Shown here piece by piece: positions 54,063 to 61,897 of a stretch of DNA of 64,000 nucleotides (positions are counted from its first letter, which is position 1; each line of letters starts with the position of its first letter). Location of the stretch: the NCBI GenBank assembly GCA_963778185.1, contig CAVZTF010000003.1, forward strand, positions 1,798,001-1,862,000, given 5' to 3'. Under the pieces are notes generated by a model. The model made no database searches, was not told the DNA's origin, and saw only the letters and a program-made list of their open reading frames with translations. Source of the DNA: RPQJ01 sp963778185 (GTDB lineage: Bacteria > Pseudomonadota > Gammaproteobacteria > Steroidobacterales > Steroidobacteraceae). The translations under genes and the position numbers were made by a program.

Positions 54063-54210
54063 TTCCAAGGGGATACGGCAGGGTGCCGCGCGACTGACTG
54101 CTCCTGGCCGAACCCGGACCCTTCAAGGTCGCGACAGGCCGCTCGTCAATTCACGTGGTGAACGGAGGGACGCGCCGTGCGATCCGGTTCCTGCGGTATT
54201 CGCTGCGCAG

Positions 54211-55773
54211 TCACTGCACTCGCGCGCTCTCCACCTTCCACTTCACGTACCGCAGCACCTCCCCGTTCTGGAAAGGCCCGAGTTGCGTCTTCAGGTTCAC
54301 GGCCTTGCGCGCCGGGATTGCGTTGCCGCCCGTGCCGACACGGTCGGGACCCGCGATCGTACGGCCTGCCTGGTCGACCACGCCCACGAGGATGGTGACG
54401 TTGGTGACCGGCACGGTGGTGCGATTGCCGACGGTGAGCCAGACGCGTCCCTGGTTGTCCATCTGCGGCTGGATCGAGAGGTACGTTTCCGGGTTCTGGC
54501 CGAGGTCGAGGCGAACCAGACGCCCGAGAGCGTCCTGCCCGTACTGCGACTGCGAGCCCGCGGCCATCTTGTAGAGCTTCACGGCCTCCGTGGTGTTGCC
54601 GCGCTCCTCGTTCAGCCGGCCGAGGTAGTAGGCGCCGGGCGCCGTGGGCATCAGCTGCATGCTCCGCGTGAGCAGCGGCTCGGCGGCGGCCTTGTTGCCC
54701 AGCTCGTACTGCACCATGCCGGCCTGCACGATCGGCTTGAAATAGCCCGTGTCGAGCTGCTGGGCCTTGTTGAAGTGCCCGAGCGCAACCTTGGGGTTTT
54801 TCGCGGCCATCTCGATTTCGCCGAGCAGGCCGTGGAATCGCGATTCGCGCGGCTGGAGGCGGATCGCCTCGTTCACGAGCGAGCGCGCCCCGGCGAGGTC
54901 GCCCTTCCTGGCGGCCGCGAGCGCCTGGTCTGCCTTCGCATAAGCCGGTGCCGCCTTCTTGAGTCCCGCCACCGCCTGCTGGTACCGATCCACGCCGAGG
55001 TCACCGCCGGGGCCGCCCAGGTTGGTCATCGTCTGGCGGTTCTCCGCGACGCGTTCCGCTGACGGCGGGTGGCTCGCGAACAGCCCGGTGAGCCAGTCCT
55101 GCTCCTTGCCGGCCTGGAACTTGCGGTAGAACAGTTCCTGCAGCGACACGGCGGCCTGCAGGTCGTAGCCGACGCGCTTCATGTACTTCATGCCGTACTT
55201 GTCGGCCTCGAGTTCGTCGTCCCGGCCGTACTTGGCTTGCAGCAGCTGCGAGCCGAGCATCGCGCCCTGGCCCACCATCTCGCCGAGGCCCGAGCCACCG
55301 TACGCCGTCGCGGCGACCGACGCGACCGCGGTGCCGATCTGCATCAGCTGCCCTTTCTCGAGCTGCTGCGCGCCGTGCCGCGCGGCCGCGTGCACGATTT
55401 CGTGCGACAGCACGGCGGCGAGCTCGGCCTCGTTGTTGAGTTCCGTGAGCAAGCCGCGGTTGACCGCGATCTTGCCGCCCGGCAGTGCCCACGCGTTCAG
55501 CTCGCCGTTGTTCAGAACGACGAACTCGTAGGGCAGTGGGCGCTCCGCGACCGCGGCGAGTCGATTGCCCACCTGCTGGACGTACTGGGCCACTTTCGGG
55601 TCTGTCACGTAGTCGCCGCCCTGCGACTGGCGGCCCGGGCCGTACTGCTGCTGCCCGATCTGGATCTCCTGGCCCTGGGAGACCATCTGGATTTCCTGCT
55701 TGCCCGTGACCGGGTTGGCGGCGCAACCGGCAAGCGAGAGGACGGCGGTCAGCAGCCACAGGTATCGACGCAT
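54211..55773 (-). CDS. M48 family metallopeptidase with TPR repeats, BepA-like lipoprotein
   Basis: 520-residue protein: lipoprotein signal ending LAGC (Cys17), an M48 zinc protease domain with HEIVHAAARHG (His124, His128; Glu125) and a later ELEADKYGMKYM glutamate, then TPR repeats in the C-terminal half. BepA/YfgC-type proteins are periplasmic chaperone-proteases for outer membrane protein assembly (E. coli BepA is about 490 residues). ATG 55773 opens the signal peptide; the long upstream frame is a shadow. Confidence 0.93.
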   Translation of the reverse strand: MRRYLWLLTAVLSLAGCAANPVTGKQEIQMVSQGQEIQIGQQQYGPGRQSQGGDYVTDPKVAQYVQQVGNRLAAVAERPLPYEFVVLNNGELNAWALPGGKIAVNRGLLTELNNEAELAAVLSHEIVHAAARHGAQQLEKGQLMQIGTAVASVAATAYGGSGLGEMVGQGAMLGSQLLQAKYGRDDELEADKYGMKYMKRVGYDLQAAVSLQELFYRKFQAGKEQDWLTGLFASHPPSAERVAENRQTMTNLGGPGGDLGVDRYQQAVAGLKKAAPAYAKADQALAAARKGDLAGARSLVNEAIRLQPRESRFHGLLGEIEMAAKNPKVALGHFNKAQQLDTGYFKPIVQAGMVQYELGNKAAAEPLLTRSMQLMPTAPGAYYLGRLNEERGNTTEAVKLYKMAAGSQSQYGQDALGRLVRLDLGQNPETYLSIQPQMDNQGRVWLTVGNRTTVPVTNVTILVGVVDQAGRTIAGPDRVGTGGNAIPARKAVNLKTQLGPFQNGEVLRYVKWKVESARVQ

Positions 55774-55814
55774 GGCAGGCACTCCTTGCAGACGGACCTC
55801 GTCGAATCGCAAAT

Positions 55815-57083
55815 CTACCCGAATGCCCGGCGAACTTCCTCGGCGATGATGCGTACCCCGGCGGCGACGCTTTGCGGCGGCTGGGAGTAGTTGATGCGCA
55901 GGCACTCGTGGCGGTGCGGCCAGTCGTCCTCGAGGCCGGGGAAGAAGTGGTGGCCGGACAGCACCAGCACGCCGCGTGCCTTGAGCCGACGGTACAACTC
56001 TTCGCTGGTGACCGGCAGTCCCGGGAACCACAACCACAGGAAGAATGCGCCTTCCGGGCGGTGGACGCGCATCGGCAACTCGCGGCATGCGTCCCGCAGC
56101 AGGTCCACGGCCTCGCGGCAGCGCGCGGCGTAATACGGCCGGATCACCTCGTCGCAGAGGATTGCGAGTTCGCCGCTGCGCAGCAGCGGCTCGACGATGA
56201 CCGGCCCGGTCGACGCGGGCGCGAGCGCCGCCGTCGCATTGAAGGCGGTCATGGCTCCGACGACGGATTCGTTCGCGACGACGATTCCGGTGCGGGTGCC
56301 CGGCAGGCCGAGCTTGGAGAGGCTCAGGCACAGGATGACGTTGTCGTTCCAGAGCGGCTCACCCGCCTCGAACTGGATGCCTGGAAACGGCGCGCCGTAC
56401 GCGGCGTCTACGATGAGCGGCACGCCACGCGCGCGGGCGAGCGCGTCGAGCCTCTGCAGTTCCCCGAGCGGCAGGACGTTTCCCGACGGATTTGTCGGCC
56501 GGGAAACGCAGATCGCGGCAACCTCGGGCACCGCCTCGAGGCCATCGAATCGCACGTGGTACTTGAAGAAGCCGTCCGGGAGTTCCTCGATACCGGCGCG
56601 CCGCGCGACCAGCATGTCGTCGGCGAGGCCGAGGTCGGCGTAGCCGATGTACTCCGGCGCGAGCGGCAGCAGGATGCGCCGGCGCGTGCCGTCCGGGCAG
56701 TCGCCGGCGAGCAGGTTGAAGAGCACGTAGAACGCCGTCTGGCTGCCGCTCGCAAGCGCCACGTTGCGTTCGGTGAGGTGCCAGCCGTACCTGCCCGCAA
56801 GGAACTCGGCGACGGCGGCGCGGAACGGCGCATCGCCAGCCGGGGCGGAATAGCACGCCGCGAAGCGGCCGAACTGTCCGTCGTCCGCGGCGAGTTCGAC
56901 CAGCCGTCGGCGGTACACCGCTTCGACCGCCGGGATGCGCGCGGGGTTGCCGCCGCCCAGCATGTATACGGCGCGGTCGGGCGGGCCACTCGCAGCCTCC
57001 CCGAGATCGGTCATGAGCTCGAGTGCGCCAGTGGGTCGCACGATGCGCCGACCGAAGCGCGTCATGTCCATTTTCATCTGCAT
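55815..57083 (-). CDS. avtA: valine-pyruvate transaminase AvtA
   Basis: Fold-type I aminotransferase of 422 residues (E. coli AvtA 417). Recognisable: MLGGGNPARIP (about 40-50) near the N-terminus, RPTNPSGNVLPLGE, VDAAYGAPFPGI and the PLP lysine in SLSKLGLPGTRTG. It moves the amino group from L-valine to pyruvate (or L-alanine pathway). Start ATG 57083 has another in-frame ATG at 57077 with better spacing to GGAG, so two residues are uncertain. Divergent from the HAD gene. Confidence 0.93.
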   Translation of the reverse strand: MQMKMDMTRFGRRIVRPTGALELMTDLGEAASGPPDRAVYMLGGGNPARIPAVEAVYRRRLVELAADDGQFGRFAACYSAPAGDAPFRAAVAEFLAGRYGWHLTERNVALASGSQTAFYVLFNLLAGDCPDGTRRRILLPLAPEYIGYADLGLADDMLVARRAGIEELPDGFFKYHVRFDGLEAVPEVAAICVSRPTNPSGNVLPLGELQRLDALARARGVPLIVDAAYGAPFPGIQFEAGEPLWNDNVILCLSLSKLGLPGTRTGIVVANESVVGAMTAFNATAALAPASTGPVIVEPLLRSGELAILCDEVIRPYYAARCREAVDLLRDACRELPMRVHRPEGAFFLWLWFPGLPVTSEELYRRLKARGVLVLSGHHFFPGLEDDWPHRHECLRINYSQPPQSVAAGVRIIAEEVRRAFG

Positions 57084-57107
57084 GGCTCCGGTAGACTCGT
57101 GCCCGAC

Positions 57108-57791
57108 ATGCGCAACGTCCAGGCGATCATCTTCGATCTCGACAATACACTGTGGGACGTGGGCCCGGTCATCCTGCGCGCCGAGCACGCGATGCTTGCC
57201 TATCTCGCCGATCGCTATCCGCGCATCCTCGAACTGCACACGGCGGATTCGATGCGCGACGTCCGCGCCCGGATGGCGATCGAGCACCCGGCCATGCGCC
57301 ACGATTTCACCTGGCTCAGGAAGCAGGCCCTGCGCGCGCATGCGCTCGAGGCCGGGTACCCCGGGAGCCTCGCCGAGGAAGTCTTCGAGGTCTTCTACCG
57401 CGCGCGTAACGAGGTGGCCCTGTACGACGACGTGCTGCCCTCGCTCGAGGGTCTGCGACGGCGGTTCAGGCTGTTCGCCATCAGCAACGGCAACGCGGAC
57501 CTCGACGTGATCGGCCTCGCGAGCTACTTCGAGGGCAGCCTCGCCGCGCGCGAGGCGGGCATGCTGAAGCCCGACCCGCGGATCTTTGCGCTGCTGCTCG
57601 AGCGGGCCGGCCTCGGTCCACAGCAGGCCGTGCACGTCGGCGACGACCCGGAAGCGGACGTGGAGGGCGCACGCGGCGCCGGCGTAGTGCCGGTGTGGCT
57701 CAACCGCCCCGGTTCGGCGTGGCCGCGCGATTCGCATCCGCCGCTCGCGGTCCGTTCGCTCGCCGAGATCGAGCCGCTCCTCGGTGCGTGA
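57108..57791 (+). CDS. HAD-superfamily hydrolase (subfamily IA)
   Basis: 227-residue phosphatase: motif I FDLDNTLWD (about 9-17), motif II AISNGN, motif III lysine in MLKPDPRIF, motif IV HVGDDPEADVEGA. A helical cap lies between motifs I and II. It resembles YigB/YjjG-type nucleotidase or riboflavin-precursor phosphatases; the substrate is uncertain. It starts 24 bases from the divergent avtA gene. Confidence 0.9.
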   Translation: MRNVQAIIFDLDNTLWDVGPVILRAEHAMLAYLADRYPRILELHTADSMRDVRARMAIEHPAMRHDFTWLRKQALRAHALEAGYPGSLAEEVFEVFYRARNEVALYDDVLPSLEGLRRRFRLFAISNGNADLDVIGLASYFEGSLAAREAGMLKPDPRIFALLLERAGLGPQQAVHVGDDPEADVEGARGAGVVPVWLNRPGSAWPRDSHPPLAVRSLAEIEPLLGA

Positions 57792-57893
57792 GAACGTGCG
57801 CTGCGTCACGCGGCGGGGCTTGATGAGCGTCGCGTGCTTTCGGTATGTTCAGCTCATGGCTTCCTGCAGCCGCAATGCGCTCGGGCGCGCGCG

Positions 57894-58592
57894 ATGGATC
57901 GTCTGATCCGCCGCCGCCACGCCACGCCACCACCCAGCGACGATTCCCCACGCCCAGCGCTCTGTCAGCAGACGCCTGCATCGGCTGCCATCGACGTGCG
58001 CAACCTGCAGGAGTTCTTCCGCGATTCGGTGCACGACGCACTCGCCCGCCAGCAGGTTGCGATCGACGACCACACGGAGCATTACGTCGTGAACGTGCTG
58101 ACGATGTTTTCGCGCTCCGAGGCGCTTTTCGACCCGACCAGCGAGGGCCGGCGACTCAAGCCACTCGCACTGATGCTGGCGGAGGCGATGGAGGCCTCGT
58201 CGGACGAACAGCGCAGCCGCACGCTGCAGCGCCTCGGGGACGTCTCGCTATTCGTCGCGGGATTCCTCTCGCACGGCTTCGCGCGCCGACTCGTGGACGT
58301 GGATTACCACATCGCCATGGGCGGTCGCGCCTACGGCACCCTCGCCGATTCCTGCGGCCAGGGAACGCGCGGCAGGGCGCTTGCCGCGGTCTTCGGCGAG
58401 CTTGCCGCGAAGTTCCAGCGCCTCGTCGACGCACTGAACGACGTGAGCGAGATGTCGTGGCAGCAGAGCGACCGCGACCTGCTGCGCCTCTACGAGGTCT
58501 GGCTCAAGACCGGTAGCCCGCGCGCCCACGGCCTGCTGCGGCAGCTCGGCATCGAGCCGGCCGTGGTGCCCATCGGGCGCGTTCCGAACTGA
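57894..58592 (+). CDS. conserved-type hypothetical protein (first of a pair)
   Basis: 232-residue soluble protein, mostly helical, with segments AIDDHTEHYVVNVLTMFSRS and LGDVSLFVAGFLSHGFARRL. ATG 57894 is chosen over a longer start at 57834. The next gene, another unfamiliar helical protein, starts eight bases later, so the two are a unit. I recall similar pairs in Xanthomonadales and related soil bacteria but cannot name the families. Confidence 0.75.
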   Translation: MDRLIRRRHATPPPSDDSPRPALCQQTPASAAIDVRNLQEFFRDSVHDALARQQVAIDDHTEHYVVNVLTMFSRSEALFDPTSEGRRLKPLALMLAEAMEASSDEQRSRTLQRLGDVSLFVAGFLSHGFARRLVDVDYHIAMGGRAYGTLADSCGQGTRGRALAAVFGELAAKFQRLVDALNDVSEMSWQQSDRDLLRLYEVWLKTGSPRAHGLLRQLGIEPAVVPIGRVPN

Positions 58593-58600
58593 GCCCACCC

Positions 58601-59260
58601 GTGCTGCTACGCGAGCTGCAGGGACTCCTCGCCGGGATGTATGACGCGCCCGCCGAACACGACGTCTGCGATTTCCTGATCACCGACGCAGCGCATGCCG
58701 CGGCTTTACAGGGCGCTTCGCAGCCGCCGCCGACCGACGAACAGCTGCTGGTCGCGGAGGGCGAGGACGGAGTGGAACTGGGCCTGTACCTCGATCCGGC
58801 CGTACTGCAGAGGCTCGTCGAGCGGTGCCCGCTGCGCTCGCTCGGCGAGGAAAACATCGCGGACTACTGCACGGTGCTCGAGGGAGTGAGCCACTTCCAT
58901 TACTTCGTGTGGAGCGCACGCCGCGACCGCAAGGTCTCGCTGCTCGAGCTCGAATTGCAGGCCGAAGTGGACAAGTACGCGTGCGCGCTGCGCCTCACGC
59001 TGGCGCAGCGCGAAGGCCGCTTTCCATCAGGCCTCTTCGGCCAGTTGTTCGAGGGCGTGAGCTTCCTGCCCCACCTGTCGGACGAGGAGCGCCAGCGCTA
59101 CGAGGAGGCGCATCGCTTCGGTGCGCGGTTCTGCCGACGGCTCGAGGAGCGGTTCCTGAAGCCGCGACGGGCGAGACCTGAGGCGCTGCTCGCGCAATTG
59201 CGGGCGTTCTACCGGCTCGGCCGGCACGCCAAGCTGCGTCACGCGGCGCAGTGGTGCTGA
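58601..59260 (+). CDS. conserved-type hypothetical protein (second of a pair)
   Basis: 219-residue soluble protein. Distinctive parts are SLGEENIADYCTVLEGVSHFHYFVWSA (about 80-106) and SLLELELQAEVDKYACALRL. The C-terminus is basic. GTG start at 58601, eight bases after the previous stop. Convergent with the small gene at 59271. No family recognised. Confidence 0.75.
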   Translation: MLLRELQGLLAGMYDAPAEHDVCDFLITDAAHAAALQGASQPPPTDEQLLVAEGEDGVELGLYLDPAVLQRLVERCPLRSLGEENIADYCTVLEGVSHFHYFVWSARRDRKVSLLELELQAEVDKYACALRLTLAQREGRFPSGLFGQLFEGVSFLPHLSDEERQRYEEAHRFGARFCRRLEERFLKPRRARPEALLAQLRAFYRLGRHAKLRHAAQWC

Positions 59261-59270
59261 GGCGGCCGGG

Positions 59271-59654
59271 TCAGTCCCCGTCCTTCTTCCCCGTCACCTG
59301 CTTGCGCAGCCTGATCCAGTTCGAGAGTTCCCTCAGGTTTCTCTTCTTCTTCCAGTCTTCCTTGACCAGCGCGCCGCTGTTGTACGGGTTGTAGCCCGAC
59401 TTGAGACCCGTGGCGTTGACCTGGGCCGGGTTGTCCGGGTTCGCCTCGTCGTCCTTGATCTGCAGGGTGGGGTCGACCAGCGCGCGCATCCGCGCGGTCT
59501 CGCCGAGGACGTCGTCTGCGAGCAGCTCTTCGTCGTCCGCCCACTGCCACGTCACGTTGCCGCGGTCGTCCTTGCCGAGCTGGCCGGCTTCGCCGGGCCT
59601 GGCGTCCGGCACCGTCGTCTTGCGCAGCTGTCTATCGCGTTGCTTGTCCGCCAT
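59271..59654 (-). CDS. conserved-type small hypothetical protein
   Basis: 127-residue hydrophilic protein, DNPAQVNATGLKSGYNPYNSG (about 74-94) in the middle and a basic, Lys-rich C-terminus (WIRLRKQVTGKKDGD). It begins MADKQRDRQLRKTTVPDARPG. It resembles short unnamed proteobacterial proteins that I cannot name. Possibly nucleic-acid binding by charge. Confidence 0.65.
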   Translation of the reverse strand: MADKQRDRQLRKTTVPDARPGEAGQLGKDDRGNVTWQWADDEELLADDVLGETARMRALVDPTLQIKDDEANPDNPAQVNATGLKSGYNPYNSGALVKEDWKKKRNLRELSNWIRLRKQVTGKKDGD

Positions 59655-59731
59655 GGTGTCCCGTACCGCACGCCATGAGGTCGATGGGCGGGATGTTACA
59701 GAATCCCGCCGCCGCCCGAACGCGACGCCCA

Positions 59732-60265
59732 TCACGATTCCCTTTCGGCCTGCAGCCTGGCTTTCGCCCACTGTAAGCCGATGATGCTCTTGCCGTCCTT
59801 CAGGTGGCCCCCGGCCGCCTGGCCGACGGCTTCCTCGAGCGGCAGCCAGTGAGCCTCGAAGACTTCGTGCTCCTCGGGCCGGGCGGCCACGGCGACCAGG
59901 TCGCGCGCCAGGTACAGGTGAATGACCTCGGTCAGCACGCCGGGCGAGCTGAAGTACTCCCCGAGCTTGTCCCACCGACCGGCCTGCATTCCGGCTTCCT
60001 CTTGGAGCTCGCGCCGCGCGCAGTCCAGTGCCGGCTCACCCCCGTCGAGCTTCCCGGCCGGCAACTCCACGAGCCACCCGCCCGCGGCATGGCGGAACTG
60101 CCGGAGCAGGCAGACCCGCCCGTCGGAATCGAGCGCGACGACCGCCGCACCACCCGGATGATGCGCGATCTCGAGCTCGGCGACCCGGCCGTTCGGCAGC
60201 CGCACCCGCTCGAGGTTCAGCGTCAACACCCGGCCTTTGAATACGTTGCGGATCTGTTCGGGCAT
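59732..60265 (-). CDS. NUDIX hydrolase, ADP-ribose pyrophosphatase-like
   Basis: 177-residue protein with a standard Nudix box GEPALDCARRELQEEAG (about 76-92; pattern GX5EX7REUXEEXGU). The fold and the C-terminal FEAHWLPLEEAVG match NudF-type ADP-ribose pyrophosphatases. ATG 60265 chosen. Likely role: recycling ADP-ribose or clearing toxic nucleotide derivatives (family inference). Confidence 0.92.
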   Translation of the reverse strand: MPEQIRNVFKGRVLTLNLERVRLPNGRVAELEIAHHPGGAAVVALDSDGRVCLLRQFRHAAGGWLVELPAGKLDGGEPALDCARRELQEEAGMQAGRWDKLGEYFSSPGVLTEVIHLYLARDLVAVAARPEEHEVFEAHWLPLEEAVGQAAGGHLKDGKSIIGLQWAKARLQAERES

Positions 60266-60417
60266 GGGGGCTTCGTTCGTTGCGGAAGCCGGGAATGATA
60301 CAGGCCCGCGCCGGCCGGCCCTGATGGACCCGGCTGCTGCTGCGGTGCACAATCCGCAGGTATCCACGCACGAATTCATGGGCCAGGCCCCGCCCGCGGG
60401 GCGGCCGGAGCGACTGT

Positions 60418-61794
60418 ATGAATGGCTCGACGATCACCGGCAGCCTGGCGCGGCTGCGCCATACGTTCGACAGCGGCAAGACGCGACCGATCGAGTGGCG
60501 GCAGGCTCAGTTATTCGAACTCGGGCGAATGATGCGCCAGCACGAAGCCGATTTCGCGGAGGCGCTGCGCCTCGACCTCGGCAAGTGCCTGTTCGAGGCG
60601 GTCCTGACCGAGATGAGCTTCGTCGAGCAGGAGGCGAAGTACGCGAGCAGGCACCTCGCGGACTGGATGAGACCGCGGCGCGTGCGCACGCCGATGATGC
60701 TCCAGCCCGGCCGCAGCTACGTCCAGCCGGAGTCCAAGGGCGTGGCGTTGATCATCGCTCCGTGGAACTATCCATTGTCGATGGTGCTCGCGCCGCTGGT
60801 GGGCGCGATTGCCGGCGGCAACTGCGTGGTGATGAAACCGTCGGAAGTCACCGCCAACGTTTCGGCCGCGATCGCGGCCATCCTGCCCCGCTACCTCGAC
60901 AACGACGCTTTCGCCGTGGTCGAAGGCGGAATCCCGGAAACGACGGAGCTCCTCGAGCAGCGCTTCGACCACATCCTCTACACGGGCAACGAGCGCGTCG
61001 CGCGCATCGTCATGACCGCGGCTGCGAAGCACCTGACGCCCGTCACGCTCGAACTCGGCGGGAAGAGCCCCTGCCTCGTCGACAAGACGGCCGACCTCGA
61101 GGTGGCCGCGGCGCGCATCGCGTGGGGCAAGTTCATCAACGCCGGCCAGACCTGCGTGGCCCCCGATCACGTCCTCGTCCATCGTGACGTGTCGGCGCAG
61201 TTCGTCGACCTGCTCGCGCGCAAGATCCGGGAGTTCTACGGCGACGACCCGCAGCAGAGCCCGGATTTCTGCCGGATCGCGAGCGAGCGCCACGCCGCCC
61301 GCTTCCAGCAACTGCTCGCCGGCCAGAAGATCCACACCGGCGGACGCGTGGATGCGGCCAACCGCTACGTCGAGCCGACCCTCGTGCTCGATCCGCCGGC
61401 CGACTCGGCGTTGATGAACGAGGAAATCTTCGGGCCGGTGCTGCCGGTGATCACCGTGGACGAGATGCACCACGCGATCAAGCATGTGGCGGACCGGCCG
61501 AAGCCCCTCGCGCTCTATCTCTTCACGAAGAGCAAGGCGCTGGAGAATGCCGTGCTCGCCAGGCTGAGCGCCGGCAGCGTCTGCATCAACGACGCGGTCA
61601 TCTTCATGGTGTCGCCCGAGTTGCCGTTCGGCGGCGTCGGCAACAGCGGCATGGGCCGTTACACCGGCTGGTACGGCTTCGAGACCTTCAGCCACATGAA
61701 GCCGGTGATGAAGCGCAGCTTCATGCTCGACGCGCCGATGCGCTATCCGCCGTACAGCGACTTCAAGGCGAAGCTGCTGAAGATGGTCCGGTAA
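60418..61794 (+). CDS. NAD(P)-dependent aldehyde dehydrogenase, class 3/fatty aldehyde type
   Basis: 458-residue aldehyde dehydrogenase. Rossmann segment APWNYPLSMVLAPLVGAIAGG (about 119-139), catalytic Glu in TLELGGKSP and Cys in INAGQTCVAPD. The absence of a C-terminal oligomerisation domain and the LFTKSKALENAVLARLSAGS segment match class 3 ALDHs (coniferyl/fatty aldehyde dehydrogenases). A gap of about 150 bases upstream could hold its promoter. Oxidises aldehydes to acids. Confidence 0.93.
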   Translation: MNGSTITGSLARLRHTFDSGKTRPIEWRQAQLFELGRMMRQHEADFAEALRLDLGKCLFEAVLTEMSFVEQEAKYASRHLADWMRPRRVRTPMMLQPGRSYVQPESKGVALIIAPWNYPLSMVLAPLVGAIAGGNCVVMKPSEVTANVSAAIAAILPRYLDNDAFAVVEGGIPETTELLEQRFDHILYTGNERVARIVMTAAAKHLTPVTLELGGKSPCLVDKTADLEVAAARIAWGKFINAGQTCVAPDHVLVHRDVSAQFVDLLARKIREFYGDDPQQSPDFCRIASERHAARFQQLLAGQKIHTGGRVDAANRYVEPTLVLDPPADSALMNEEIFGPVLPVITVDEMHHAIKHVADRPKPLALYLFTKSKALENAVLARLSAGSVCINDAVIFMVSPELPFGGVGNSGMGRYTGWYGFETFSHMKPVMKRSFMLDAPMRYPPYSDFKAKLLKMVR

Positions 61795-61897
61795 CCATCA
61801 GGCATCTTCCGCACCGAGCGCGGGCAGCCCGATGCCGGTGAAGTCGCAGGGCCCAGCCACTGGATACCCATACAGCATCGTCCTATAGTCGCAGGGC

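Noticed and set aside
50101..54210. Classical integron with attC sites
   Set aside because: No integrase gene, no convincing R/L attC core (RYYYAAC...GTTRRRY) pairs, and genes in both orientations. Only the repeats and layout recall cassettes.
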